Assembly (NCBI GenBank): GCA_012862575.1
Contig: BLSF01000014.1
Location: 558,001-622,000, forward strand
From: Parietichytrium sp. I65-24A
Lineage: Eukaryota; Sar; Bigyra; Thraustochytrida; Thraustochytriidae
Direction: 5' to 3'
Length of the DNA stretch: 64,000 nucleotides
Positions within the stretch are counted from its first letter, which is position 1; each line of letters opens with the position of its first letter. Positions 1 through 11,058 of this stretch are shown in pieces. The position numbers and the translations under genes were made by a program. The notes under the pieces are model-generated. The model searched no databases. It saw only the letters and a list, made by a program, of their open reading frames with translations, and was not told the origin of the DNA.

Positions 1-30
1 CAATCCCCGACACATCACATCATGAGCGTG

Positions 31-2334
31 CTAGTCCGATTTGGGGCGAGCTGTAGATTGTGGAATGGCCGAGTCGAAGAGGTTCCACATAATTTTGAGG
101 GTTTCCTCCAGAGCAAGGACCGGCAGCGAGAGCAGCAGCACGAGATGGAGCTGCTCAGCATTGAGAGGGACAAGGCCGAGAGCCGAGGACACGGCGTCCC
201 ACGAAAGGACGGCCCAGTAAATGGCGATGCTCAGCGGGACCGCGATGGACATGGGAAAGTGTTTCCAGGGCTGGACCTGAAATATGATTGACGAGCGTTC
301 CGCTATAGAGGAAATGGACAGCCACAGTTGTGAGACGAAAAGAAGTGTGAGAACGATTGTGCGGACGAGAGGGCTCAGCTCAGCATCTGCGAGAAAGTCC
401 TCCCAGGAATGCGTGGGAACTTGCGACCCAATAGGTAACAAGGGAACCGAAGATAGGTACCCAGGCCGATGTCGCTCGTCCACGAAGTATAGTATTGGCG
501 CGACGGTACATGCCGCAGCAATGTACAATGCCGGGAGTGCATACAATTGGAGATACCACGCAGTTGCAAGGTTTGAGGATGCTCGGCCAGCATAAAGCGG
601 CTCGACGTGCTGAAGTGGCAAGGCCAGCGAAGGAAGTCTAGTAACTGTCGTCAGGAGAAGGATGTGTTGCCATCTTAGCAAGTTATCAAAACCAAGGAAA
701 GCGCTGAGGCAAACGATGGTCAACGATTGCGAAAAGAACAAAGTCATGACGTATCGCGATGCGGAACGAATTTGGGTGACAAGAGTTCGCCCAAACAACA
801 CACTGGTCAAAATTGCTTCAAGATTATCGTCCATCAGCAGCAAATCTCCGACCGCTTTGGTCTCACGATGGCCGTTCACGCCCATCACGACCGACACATC
901 CGCTTGTTGAATCGCATCCTTGTCATCCTCTCCATCTCCAACATAGACCACAGCATGGCCAAGATGCTGCAGGAGCCTCACCAGCGCTAGCTTATGACGA
1001 GGTTCTGCGCGGGACACGATCGCCCCATTTGTCACAGCGTCATCCATGAATGAAGCCTTATCTTTCATCGCGAGTGCGAAAAAGTGCTGTGCGGTTGCTT
1101 GCTTGGCCGACGCAACGTCCATCCCAATCGCCTCTGCGCACCATCTCGCAGTTTGTGGGTGATCACCTGTAACCAAGAGGAAGCCAAGACCCGCCTTCTT
1201 GGCTTCGGTCAGCACGTCTGCTGCCCTGTCTCTTGGAGCGTCCAGGATGCCGACGAGGCCAACGAAACAAAGGCCAGTAGATGGAACAAAGTCATCAACG
1301 TCGGTCTCCAAGTTGCTCGCAATGTGTGACCGCGCGATCGCGAGTACTCGAAGACCTGCTCGAGTAAGGCTCTCTACCTGATCCTCAATTGCCTTCTGCA
1401 GGCTATCATCCAAGTCTATCGGACTCGCGTCCTTGCCTGTACAGAGGTATGAGCACCGCTTGATGACAGTCTCCGGAGCGCCTTTTACAGCAATAGTCCT
1501 GACCATTGAGTCCTTCTCCGTTGACATGGTCGCCATAAATTTATCTGTCGAGCGAAAGGGGACGGTCTTTCGAGTTGAAAACTTTGCATCAACAGTCAGC
1601 GCATACGGGGTCAAGGAGGTCTCGGTCCTTGATGACGGTGCGCATTCGAGACTCAGCTGGCGCGCCAGCTTTTCTACTAGTGTAACAAGCGAGGCCTCAG
1701 TGGGGTCGCCAACGGGTCGAACCTTGCCAGAGTCTGCCGCGGTACGAAGGCTTGCGTCGCGGCACAGCGCAATGGTCTCCAGACACATTTGCATGATTGG
1801 TTTCTCCTGGGTCTGAAGAAGTGTTTCGAGCTCGCCGTCCGCCGGGTCATAACTGCTTCCAGAGACCGCGAGGTTTGCTAGTTGCTTGCCGTTAGGGTGT
1901 GGAAAGACTATCTCGCGACAGCTCATTTCAGCGGCAGTCACTGTGCCTGTTTTGTCGGCAACAATGAACGTCGCATCGCCGGAGCGCTCCAAAAGTTTTC
2001 GGTCCTTTATGAGCCCATTAAGGTGGGAGATTTGCTCCGATATCTGCGTTCCAGCGACAGTTAACACCATGCGCAAGCTGTTCGGGAGGACCACCGACGC
2101 AGAGACCATCACCACCCCAAAAGCCCCGAGAAACACTTGCCAGTCAATTTCCCAAATCCTCCAAGAAACTAGTCGAGCTTGCCCAAACATCAGCGCGGCC
2201 CAAACGGCAACCGAAACTACAGCAGTGGCCTTCACAAGCACAACGGAGACCTGCTCAATGTCTCTCATCAGCGCGGTTTTATCTTTGCGTTTCGGCGCCA
2301 TTCTGCGCAGATTCTTGGCTTCATCCTTTTCCAT
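31..2334 (-). CDS. Divergent SERCA-like P-type ATPase lacking the actuator domain
   Basis: A 767-residue protein aligns by eye with SERCA from just before membrane helix M3 to the C-terminus. The phosphorylation motif DKTGT (D127), the nucleotide-site KGAPE (K284) and the TGD motif (389-391) are present. The hinge that is TGDGVND in the family reads VGDGEDD (465-471), so the Asn is lost. The M4 calcium motif PEGLP is replaced by LPNSL (83-87), and the M6 calcium ligands of the N-x-x-T-D type are not recognisable. M1, M2 and the A domain with TGES are absent. An in-frame stop lies six codons upstream of the ATG. A CAG preceded by CTGAC just upstream could be a splice acceptor, but I find no A-domain coding in the next 1.5 kb. 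It lies head to head with the intact pump at 3941. It could autophosphorylate but should not cycle or carry calcium. A regulatory or decaying paralogue is the likely state (inference). Confidence 0.85.
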   Translation of the reverse strand: MEKDEAKNLRRMAPKRKDKTALMRDIEQVSVVLVKATAVVSVAVWAALMFGQARLVSWRIWEIDWQVFLGAFGVVMVSASVVLPNSLRMVLTVAGTQISEQISHLNGLIKDRKLLERSGDATFIVADKTGTVTAAEMSCREIVFPHPNGKQLANLAVSGSSYDPADGELETLLQTQEKPIMQMCLETIALCRDASLRTAADSGKVRPVGDPTEASLVTLVEKLARQLSLECAPSSRTETSLTPYALTVDAKFSTRKTVPFRSTDKFMATMSTEKDSMVRTIAVKGAPETVIKRCSYLCTGKDASPIDLDDSLQKAIEDQVESLTRAGLRVLAIARSHIASNLETDVDDFVPSTGLCFVGLVGILDAPRDRAADVLTEAKKAGLGFLLVTGDHPQTARWCAEAIGMDVASAKQATAQHFFALAMKDKASFMDDAVTNGAIVSRAEPRHKLALVRLLQHLGHAVVYVGDGEDDKDAIQQADVSVVMGVNGHRETKAVGDLLLMDDNLEAILTSVLFGRTLVTQIRSASRYVMTLFFSQSLTIVCLSAFLGFDNLLRWQHILLLTTVTRLPSLALPLQHVEPLYAGRASSNLATAWYLQLYALPALYIAAACTVAPILYFVDERHRPGYLSSVPLLPIGSQVPTHSWEDFLADAELSPLVRTIVLTLLFVSQLWLSISSIAERSSIIFQVQPWKHFPMSIAVPLSIAIYWAVLSWDAVSSALGLVPLNAEQLHLVLLLSLPVLALEETLKIMWNLFDSAIPQSTARPKSD

Positions 2335-3897
2335 CTTACTTTCTGCCGCACCAGGTCAGTCGCTCATTCGCAATACAAGACCACGATCCAGCCGAATCCG
2401 CCTAGCAGACGAATAGCTTTCTTACGCTTTAATTCAATTGCATCAACACGCATCAACCCTCCGCGCACCTTTCCACGACTTAAACTTGACTGTGAGTCAA
2501 GTTCAAGCTGTGTACGTTCATGAAAATCTTTGATTTCAATACTAGCACTGAATTTCAGTAAAAGTCAAGAAAAGTGGACCTCTTGCCTTCTCCCGCAACT
2601 CCCGCAGTAACTGCCAGGCACGGTTGTCGTCTCGTAGCCGTCTGTGTGACGTTTATGTGCGATAGTGAACTCGTAACGGATTTATCTGTAGCTAGATGTA
2701 ATCTATGTGATTAGTGTGATGAGAGTGATGAGAGGAGGCCCAATGTGACGGATGGAAGCATGTGACTTCGAGTTGGGTGAAGTTAGTCCACGCGTAGAAA
2801 TAAAACGTATTGCGAGCTTCCAGAAATTTAGGGAAACTAGGTACTAGTTAGTATTGATACTGAGTACTGAGTACTGACTGTGGGAGAGAAGTACTAGCTA
2901 GAGCAGTACTTTTGTCCGAATTCTCCGCCGCTTTTTTTTCTTAAAACTGACAAATTTGACATGTGAATGTGAATGCGTTGGGAACAACGACTTTCTAATT
3001 TATCTTCGATTGTGATAGAGGCTAGATGAAAGATGATAGAAACCTAAAAAGTAAAAGCAAAAGTCGTTCTCGATCAAGCAGGAACTTTTCCTTTTTCTCT
3101 CCTGTGACAGCTGTCGAGCAGTACAGTTGTCTAGTCCATATCTCTAGTACCCTCTCTATGGGCTGTTCTAGATAGAAATATCTTTGTTCTCTCATTTCCT
3201 GCCACGTAATTGCCCTCTCTCTTACGGCTCCATCCTAAGGAATTCAATAACCCTGAGAGCCTCTCGCTTCTCCCTATCTCCCCTCTATCCCCTCTACCCG
3301 TCCTACTAGCACACACCTATGCACACCGTTAGCCATCCTAGCACCCCTCTCTCCCCTCCCACTCGCCGTATAAAAGCTCCTAGGAAACCGTCCAGTGCTA
3401 CCATTAACTCTGAATGGGACTACCGAGGGACTGACCTGGCCGGCGTAGCGTGTAGCTAACGATAAACATACCACTCTCTCTCACGGACTGAGAGAGAAAG
3501 AGAACTACGACACTGTGATACAGAGAGAGAGAGAGAGAGGGAGAGAGAGTCAGAGAGAGGGAGCTCGTCGCATACGTGCAGGGAGGGTACGCGAGGACAG
3601 GTAAGTACTTGCTGGAGTGGCGCGGAAAGAGAGTGACTGAGTGAGCGAGCGAGACAGACAGAGAGAGAGAGAGAGCAGAGAGAGGGGGAAAGGAAGAGAC
3701 AAGACAAGACAAGACAGGAAAAGACGACCAAGTTGAAAGTTGAAAGTTGAAAGGTGGAGAGTGTACGCGCTGAGCTGGTTTCTGACGAATAACCTGTGTT
3801 GTGTGTGTTGTTGTTGTTGTTTCTTGTGGTGTGGTGTACGCGTAGTTTGGCGGGTGCGAGTCTGGTAAAGAAGGTGTGCCTTGTGCCTTGTGCGGAC

Positions 3898-3936
<39 letters not shown>

Positions 3937-3940
3937 CAGT
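2335..3940. other. Shared 5' spacer between two divergent P-type ATPase genes
   Basis: No convincing coding sequence was found. The spacer holds several GAGTACT repeats near 2860-2885, TC/GA-rich stretches, and (GA)n runs at 3522-3560 and 3901-3934. The last run ends six bases before the SERCA start codon, so it is probably 5' UTR. Long antisense readings here are low-complexity Leu-Ser translations of the GA repeats. Confidence 0.6.
3901..3934. repeat. (GA)n microsatellite in the SERCA 5' leader
   Basis: About 17 uninterrupted GA units lie immediately upstream of the ATG at 3941. In one frame the repeat reads as Arg-Glu repeats joined to the pump, which argues for the downstream ATG as the true start. 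Confidence 0.9.
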
Positions 3941-6900
3941 ATGGAGGCGCCGTGGGCGGAGGAGGTGCCGGCGTGCGAGAAGGCGCTGGGCACGAGCGTG
4001 GAGAAAGGTCTGAGCGCTGGGGATGTGGAGAAGAAGCGCGAAAAGTTCGGGTACAATGAGCTGCCGAAGGAGGAAGGCACGAGCTTTTGGGAGCTGGTGC
4101 TGGAGCAGTTTGATGACCCGCTGGTTAAGATTTTGCTCGTGGCCGCCGTGGTGTCGGCTGCCATCGCTATGAGCGAAGTGTACGAGAAGGGAGAGAGCAT
4201 CTCTGTGGAGAAGTTTGTGGAGCCGCTGGTCATCCTCCTCATCTTGATCCTGAATGCCATCGTGGGTGTGTACCAGGAGAGCAATGCGGAAAAGTCGCTG
4301 GAGGCGCTCAAGGAGATGCAGCCGGAAATGGCCCGCACTCTGCGCGATGGAGAATGGATTTCCGATCTCAGCGCGCGCGAGTTGGTTCCTGGTGACATCG
4401 TGGAGCTCCGTGTTGGTGATAAGGTCCCTGCTGATTGCCGTATTGCCGTGCTCAAGACCACCACCCTCCGCGCGGAACAAATGGCGCTTACAGGAGAGTC
4501 CGTAGCTGTGTCCAAGCAGGATGAGCCCGTCCACGAAAAAGACTGTGACATCCAGTCCAAGAGCAGCATGCTTTTTGCAGGCACTGCTCTTGCGAACGGC
4601 CACTGCTATGCGATCGTCACCTCCATTGGCCTGAGCACCGAGATTGGTAAGATCCAGGAGCAGCTGGAAGCCGCTGCTGCGGAGCGCGCAGAGGAGAAGA
4701 CCCCGCTTAAGCAAAAGCTTGAGGAGTTCAGCGATCAGCTCCAGCTCATCATTTCTGTCATTTGCTTGGCTGTGTGGCTTATCAACTTTCGTATGTTTGT
4801 GGACCTCGAGAATATGAGCTTCGACGTGAAGAAAGCTATTTACTACTTTCAGATCGCCGTGGCCCTGGCTGTGGCTGCTGTTCCAGAGGGCCTCCCAACC
4901 GTCATTACCATGTGCCTTGCTCTTGGAACACGTAAGATGGCCGCTCGCAACGCAATCGTTCGCAAGCTTCCCGCTGTGGAGACCCTTGGCTGCACCTCAG
5001 TCATTTGCTCCGACAAGACCGGAACGTTGACCACCAACCAGATGTCGGTTCGCTCTGTAGTCGTCAGCGGTGCCTCCGAGACCGCCACCTCTTCCTTCAA
5101 AGTCACTGGGTCCACCTACGACCCATCGGACGGTAGCATCAGCTTGGAAGGTGGCGCATATTCCACTGCTTTGGACCGCCTGGCTCAGATTTGTGCTCTT
5201 TGTAACGAGTCCACCATTGAGCTCAACGAGAAGAACGGCAAATTCAGGCACATCGGAGCACCCACCGAGTCTGCTCTTACCGTGCTGGTTGAAAAGCTCT
5301 GCAGTGCTGGCAAGCGCGCTTCCTCTGGATCCGGCCATTTGCCGCACAACACCGCTCTGCAGACTGAGAACAACAAGCTTGCCACCCTTGAGTTCACCCG
5401 TGACCGCAAGTCGATGAGTGTCATTGTGCGCAAAGGCAAGACCCGCGGCTCTTCCAACGAACTTTTGGTCAAGGGTGCTCCTGAGAGCCTTCTCGAGCGA
5501 TGCTCGACTATCTTGCTGGAGAACGGAAAAATTGCCCCCCTTACCGAAGCTGGCAAGAAGGCCATCACCACGGAGATCAACAACATGTCTGCCAAAGCTT
5601 GGCGCTGCCTCGGATTTGCCTACTCTGATGACCTCGGACCTCTCAAGGACTTTGACGGCCCTCACCATGCATCTGCTGCCAAATTGCGCAACCCTTCTGA
5701 CTTTGTCAAGGTAGAGGAGAATCTCACCTGGGTCGGCATCGTTGGCATGCAGGATCCTCCTCGCGATGAGGTTAAAGAGGCTATGGTTGCTTGCCGTCGC
5801 GCCGGAATTCGCGTCATCGTCATTACCGGGGACAACAAACTCACTGCTGAGGCTATCTGCCGCGATATCGGTGTTTTTGAAGCGAATGAAGACATCTCAA
5901 GCAAATCTTTCATTGGCCAAGAATTTAGCAAGCTTCCAGTTGACCAACAGAACAAGTACCTTCTTGCGGATCGTCTTGGAGGCATGGTGTTCTCCCGCGC
6001 TGAGCCAAAGTTCAAGCAGGATATTATCAAGCTTCTGAAGCAAGCTGGGGATGTGACCGCTATGACTGGAGATGGTGTGAATGATGCGCCTGCCCTCAAG
6101 ATGGCTGACATTGGAGTCGCCATGGGTGTGACTGGTACCGAAGTAGCTAAGGAAGCCTCTGACTTTGTCCTCAGTGATGACAACTTCGCCACAATTGTTC
6201 GTGCAATCGAGGAGGGCCGCTCTATCTACGACAACATGCGTGCTTTCATCCGCTACATGATCAGCTCCAACGTTGGAGAGGTGATGAGTATCTTTTTTGT
6301 TGCTGCTCTCGGACTTCCAGAAGGCATGGTTCCTGTCCAGCTCCTTTGGGTCAACCTTGTCACGGACGGCCCACCCGCGACCGCTCTAGGCTTCAACAAG
6401 GCTGATTACGACATCATGGACCGCAAGCCACGTGACCGCAATGAGCCGCTCATTTCCAGCTGGGTTCTCTTCCGCTACATTGTGATTGGTACCTATGTTG
6501 GGTTTGCCACCGTGGGAGCCTTCGTGACATGGTACCAGCATGGAGTGGGAAGCGACAAGTTCCTCGGTTTGTTGGATCTTTCCAAGGACGGACATTCCTC
6601 CGCATCTCTCCACCAGCTGATGAACTGGGAGAAGTGCGACCCGTCCACTAACGTTTTCTATTTGGACGGAAAGGAGGAGAAGTTCACTGCAAACTCGTGG
6701 ACCGCCGGCTCCAAGACGTATGACATCACCGGGTGCGACTTCTTTGGAGATGTTGGCAAGATGAAGGCAAGCACCCTCTCCCTCTCTGTCCTCGTAGCAA
6801 TTGAAATGCTCAACGCTTTGAACGCGCTCAGTGAGAACGGAAGTCTGTTGGTCATTCCACCATGGGACAACCCATACTTGCTCTTGGCCATGGCACTGTC

Positions 6901-7114
6901 TTTTGCATTGCACTTTATGATTTTGTATGTGCCGGCACTCTCGCCCATGTTTGATGTTGTGCCCCTCTCCAAAGAGGAATGGGCACTGGTGTTCATCTAT
7001 AGTTTCCCAGTAATCATCATTGATGAGATCCTCAAGTTTATCGGCCGTCAGATGAACAAGCAGGAGCAGAGCATGCGCGAAGAGAAGCGCCTGCGTGCCA
7101 AGAAAGAACATTAA
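3941..7114 (+). CDS. SERCA-type calcium-transporting P-type ATPase (P2A)
   Basis: A 1057-residue, apparently intronless pump that moves cytosolic Ca2+ into the ER at the cost of ATP. The whole family set is visible in order: M1-M2, the actuator motif TGES (184-187), the M4 calcium motif PEGLP (315-319), phosphorylation site DKTGT (D358), [20 protein letters not shown], the M6 segment [11 protein letters not shown] and the C-terminal helices. Its length matches SERCA (about 1000 residues). The protein ends KKEH, a KKXX dilysine signal, which fits ER retrieval. I chose the ATG at 3941 because an upstream in-frame ATG at 3881 would translate the (GA)n run. The loop between M7 and M8 carries a Cys-containing lumenal stretch. 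The head-to-head neighbour is its degenerate paralogue. Very high confidence in family, high in ER location. Confidence 0.97.
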   Translation: MEAPWAEEVPACEKALGTSVEKGLSAGDVEKKREKFGYNELPKEEGTSFWELVLEQFDDPLVKILLVAAVVSAAIAMSEVYEKGESISVEKFVEPLVILLILILNAIVGVYQESNAEKSLEALKEMQPEMARTLRDGEWISDLSARELVPGDIVELRVGDKVPADCRIAVLKTTTLRAEQMALTGESVAVSKQDEPVHEKDCDIQSKSSMLFAGTALANGHCYAIVTSIGLSTEIGKIQEQLEAAAAERAEEKTPLKQKLEEFSDQLQLIISVICLAVWLINFRMFVDLENMSFDVKKAIYYFQIAVALAVAAVPEGLPTVITMCLALGTRKMAARNAIVRKLPAVETLGCTSVICSDKTGTLTTNQMSVRSVVVSGASETATSSFKVTGSTYDPSDGSISLEGGAYSTALDRLAQICALCNESTIELNEKNGKFRHIGAPTESALTVLVEKLCSAGKRASSGSGHLPHNTALQTENNKLATLEFTRDRKSMSVIVRKGKTRGSSNELLVKGAPESLLERCSTILLENGKIAPLTEAGKKAITTEINNMSAKAWRCLGFAYSDDLGPLKDFDGPHHASAAKLRNPSDFVKVEENLTWVGIVGMQDPPRDEVKEAMVACRRAGIRVIVITGDNKLTAEAICRDIGVFEANEDISSKSFIGQEFSKLPVDQQNKYLLADRLGGMVFSRAEPKFKQDIIKLLKQAGDVTAMTGDGVNDAPALKMADIGVAMGVTGTEVAKEASDFVLSDDNFATIVRAIEEGRSIYDNMRAFIRYMISSNVGEVMSIFFVAALGLPEGMVPVQLLWVNLVTDGPPATALGFNKADYDIMDRKPRDRNEPLISSWVLFRYIVIGTYVGFATVGAFVTWYQHGVGSDKFLGLLDLSKDGHSSASLHQLMNWEKCDPSTNVFYLDGKEEKFTANSWTAGSKTYDITGCDFFGDVGKMKASTLSLSVLVAIEMLNALNALSENGSLLVIPPWDNPYLLLAMALSFALHFMILYVPALSPMFDVVPLSKEEWALVFIYSFPVIIIDEILKFIGRQMNKQEQSMREEKRLRAKKEH

Positions 7115-7812
7115 TTATAGCCACAGACCATAGAGTGATGTTTTCTTCCTTCTAGAGACAGATTGTTTCCCTTTCATTACCGATCAAATGCCGTACAGGT
7201 ACTCGAGTTTCTCGCTAGCTAGACACTCGGTTTGGGTCGAAGCTTCTTCGCCGGCCAGTGCGTTTCTACAGAATTCGGACAATTATGGTAACTACGCCAT
7301 TCGAGTTTCGTCGCCACTGGTCTGCTTGTCACAATCAGTTTCAATCGCTCGGCTTTCCTCTTGCTGCGTACATGCGTTATGTTCCAAACGATAAGTGCAC
7401 TTGGCGTTCACACGAGACACGAAAGAACTCAGGGAAGAAAGACGCGAGCGTAACTTACATCTTTCCTCGTCAATGGTTTGGTTCGCCGCTCAGCACTTGG
7501 TATACGGTGTATTGCCATCAATCCATCCTTCCGCAATCAGGTGTTGTTCGTGTTCTTGCTTTCGCTTGTGGCTGAAAGTATCCAAGCAACTTACGTTGAT
7601 TAATCCATTTTAAATCCATTGCTGTAGCGCTGTGCACACAGACAGCAAAGAAATGCACTGCGCTCGCGCATACGCAACAAGAAAAAAGGTGCTGAAAAAT
7701 GGAAAAGCTACATATGTGAAAACAAAACGCTACTACAATGCACAATAAATAAATAGAAATGCACAGGTTCTTTGTACAGAAAAAGAGGCACCAGAATCCT
7801 TCTCTTCGCCAC
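7115..7812. other. Spacer between converging SERCA and Siva-like genes
   Basis: This is the 3' flank of two converging genes. I see no protein with family-like composition and no RNA gene. It includes an A-rich stretch near 7680-7790 that may hold the polyadenylation signal of the minus-strand gene. Confidence 0.5.
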
Positions 7813-8403
7813 TCAATACGCGCGGTAGAGCGGGACATCTCCAGAAGAGCAGCTGGGGCATAGAAAATCATTTGGCTGGGGACAATCTCGTGCGCATTTT
7901 GGGCAAAAGCTCGAAAAGCACGATTTGCAGGAATACATGCAGTACTTGCATGCCACAAAGTTGCACCCGCTCTTCTGGCAAAACATAACATCGTAGTCAA
8001 ATGCCCCGCAGTCCTGGCAGGTATTCTCGCAGGTCATGCAGCCTTCAAAGAAGGAGAACTTGCTTAGGCTGGTTGCTCTGCACGCGGACTTGCCGCACTC
8101 GGCGAAAGCATACTTGAGCACATTATTAATACATGATTCGGGGAGCCGAGAAGAAGTCTGCAACACGTCAAACGCAGTTTGCACGGCAGGATACACTTGC
8201 GGTTTTACTGGACGGTGCTTTCTGGGATTCTCAGGCCTGGCCGCCGGTCTACGATGCTGGCATCCGCGCTCCACCTTGGCGCTCTTTGCCTTGATGAACA
8301 TGGCGCCATTGTCCAGGAGCCTCTTTTTGCTGTCCAGCTTGCCTGTGAGGCACTGAAGCGGGACGATGTCCAGCGGCAGCTGAAGCCCACCGCTCGCATG
8401 CAT
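7813..8403 (-). CDS. Siva-like cysteine-rich zinc-binding protein
   Basis: A 196-residue protein with a C-terminal Cys-rich module. The spacing C-x4-C-x2-C-x3-C-x2-C-x4-C-x2-C-x3-C-x7-C-x2-C is almost the same as that of the animal apoptosis regulator Siva. The N-terminal part has a KRLL..GA segment similar to the Siva box that follows its N-terminal helix. The module probably binds two or three zinc ions. An additional CxxC pair (CMTCENTCQDC) precedes it. The start is the first ATG of the frame at 8403. The frame stays open to 8523 without another ATG, so an upstream exon is possible. In animals Siva binds TNF-receptor-family tails. That role cannot be transferred to a protist. A generic treble-clef or RING-like finger is the alternative. 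Confidence 0.6.
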   Translation of the reverse strand: MHASGGLQLPLDIVPLQCLTGKLDSKKRLLDNGAMFIKAKSAKVERGCQHRRPAARPENPRKHRPVKPQVYPAVQTAFDVLQTSSRLPESCINNVLKYAFAECGKSACRATSLSKFSFFEGCMTCENTCQDCGAFDYDVMFCQKSGCNFVACKYCMYSCKSCFSSFCPKCARDCPQPNDFLCPSCSSGDVPLYRAY

Positions 8404-11058
8404 CTTCTTCCCCACGCCCTCGCCTCGAACCCAAATCAGACTTTTGTGAAATTCCGCAAGCAAGCAAGCACCAGCTTTCACACCATGAGCTCGCTCCAAC
8501 TTGCAACTTGCTCTTGCATGCAACCCGACTAGTTAGGGTACTCCAATTCGAGCGTGGTCAAAGCGTTTACTTTTGCTTTCACTTGCACAGCCAGTTCGGA
8601 ACTTTCACAGTTCACGAGTCAGGGAGTTTCCCAGTAAGTGTAGAGTATGTTCGAACTATAGGCTATTCCTCGTGCTCGTTTCTTTTCTTTCTCCTTCGAT
8701 CGATTGATTGATCGATTGATTGACTGTGAATGACTGTTTTGGTTTTGTTTCGGTTTTCGTTTTATGAACAGATGAGATGGATGAGTGAGTGGATGAATGA
8801 ATGGCTTTTGCGTTGGGAGAGAATGTGAGTTTCAGTAGTTTCAGAGAGCAAGTGTAGAGGAGACGCGTGGAGAGAGGGAGAGGGGAGAGGGAGAGAGAGA
8901 GAGGAGGGGAGACTGAAACGAAGGCGATCATCTGATCATGATGATCATGACATATCTTTCTTTCATGACTATCATGACGGTGGGATATCACGACGGTGGG
9001 ATTGTGTGCAAGTGACTGCGTCGTTCTTTGCACGATGGCACACCTCACTCATCTCATCTCATCTCGCGTTGAGAAACCGTGTTACACCCCAGTTGCTCCT
9101 CACTCTTTCCACTAAGTTTAGCCATCCTCTGCAAGAGAAAATACCGTTTGGTTAGTTGGAGACTCTCAAACCTTGAACACCTTGAACCAATTTTCACAAA
9201 GTCATCTCATGCGCAGAAGACGACGCTGACGACGCTGGCAGAGACGGTCCAGCGATCTCTCCGTTCTCTCCGTGCGGCGCACATGTGCATGTTCATGTTA
9301 ATGTTCACGTTCATGTGCATGTGCATGAGCGATAGGAATGTCCATTGGAAGAGCACAAACAGCTGAGTTCTGTAAAGAAACAAGTCGTGAGACATGAGAC
9401 ACCTCGAGACACCTTGATACCTTGAGAGACTCTGAGTCCGCCATCGCCCACATTCGCTGCATTGCAATTATTGCAGTGCTCGCAGCCAGTTGTACTCGAG
9501 TACTCAGTGGCAGTAGTGGCAGTGCCTCAGCGTGTTCTTGATCAAAATTAAAAATTCATCTTTCTTTTCCTTGTATTTGCCATGCGCTGCCTCTTTCAGG
9601 CGGCCGCCGTTTCATTTCAACCGGAAAACACACAACTTGCACTGCAGACGTCCGCACCGCCCGCCTCATTGCGCATCCCACTGCCCCCGCCTTTCAGCAA
9701 CATCATTAGTTTACGCTAATGACCCTACTGTCTCGCCCCAGAATCCCTGCCTGCCTTGCCCAGCTCGCTCGCCTTGCACAGCCGCACCTTTGGTGTCTTC
9801 CTGCATTCTGCATTCTCTGCATACTGCGTTTACGATTGAAGAAGATTGAGAAAGACAACTGCTGTTGACAAGTTTGATCAAGTTTGCTGACAAGTCAATC
9901 AAGTCAACTCATTTCTCCGATGAATTGACTGCATGCGCCGCGCTTCTTCAGCTTCACATTCACGTTCACATTCACTGTTGCAAATTGCGGAGGAAAAATA
10001 GGAAAAATCATGATTCCGTTCTCCACCTTGCTAGCGACAGGTAATGAGAACCTGTAATACTACCGCCGAGGCTCCCGAGACTCCCGAGCGCAACTTGCAT
10101 CTGCAAGAAGGCAATCAAACACCATCACATCGTCGTCTAAATTGTCTGAATTCACATCTCAGGTTTCTCAGGTCGGCTGTCGTTTTATTAGTTTGTTTTC
10201 TGTTCTGTTATGGCTATAACTTATTTGGTTGTTTCTAAAGTGAGAGTTTTTTATCAACGTTTCCCGGGTCAAGGTTCCCGGTTGAAATCTTCTTGTTTCA
10301 TCATGTTTCAAAGAACTTCAACCAATCTCTTTCACGGTTAGTGGCGATTGGCGCGTGTGTGTGCGCGCAGCGCGTCACAAAGTTACCCTTCGTTACTGCA
10401 GACGGGCAAGTCGTGGCCATTGCGGGCGCACAGCAACGGTGGGTGACGTCGTGGGGACACATACGACGTCGCACAATGCGCTGAATCCGCGCATATTCGC
10501 GCCACTAGTGCCGCAGGTGTAAAACCGGCTTTTCAAGTTGTGCTAGTACCGGACTCGGTACCGGTGAAATTTCCTGGGTCGATTTGGGCCGCTGGGATGC
10601 AATGGAACGACGAATCGTTCCTGTAATTGCGTTCCGCGAGACGATAGGACAATTGCAATCCGAACCTTAGCGCCGGAACTACTTCCTTGCTCTAGTTACC
10701 TACATGGCCATGTTTTGGCAAGAATTGGCGAAATGTGGAGAATGCATTTTTACTCGAGACTTTCAAGGTTTGAAATTGCCAAAATCGCCAAAATTGAAAG
10801 CCTTTTTCCGCAAGAGTCTCCAGGTTTGGATTTTGGATTGATGGATCGTGGTCTCCTTTGTTCTTGTTTTCGATTTTAAAGCTGAAGGTCCACCCAACAA
10901 CGGTGCGGACTACTCGAGCGTCGGTGCTTTGCAGGATTGGGACGAATACGCGCAGGGATCAAACAACGAGACCAAGTCTTAGACCCCGATTGATTTGGGA
11001 GCTGGTTGAACAAGCGAAAGAGTTGCGTGGTGTCGTTTATTGCTGGCGGGCAGGGGAA
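8404..11058. other. Long non-coding spacer with simple repeats
   Basis: No ORF resembles a protein family. Contents include a GATT/GATC-rich patch at 8697-8727, a GA-rich run at 8870-8915, an ATGATC cluster at 8930-8960, ATG-CAT alternation at 9280-9330 (ATGTTCATG-type), and a GTACT-type patch near 9495. The downstream 0.5 kb is the presumed promoter of the SnoaL-like gene. Confidence 0.5.

Noticed and set aside
3404-4714. Long minus-strand open reading (436 codons) overlapping the SERCA 5' end
   Set aside because: It is antisense to the intact pump and its middle is Leu-Ser repeats from (GA)n tracts; no family features.
4997-5668. Minus-strand open reading inside the SERCA gene
   Set aside because: Antisense shadow caused by the codon bias of a highly conserved gene.
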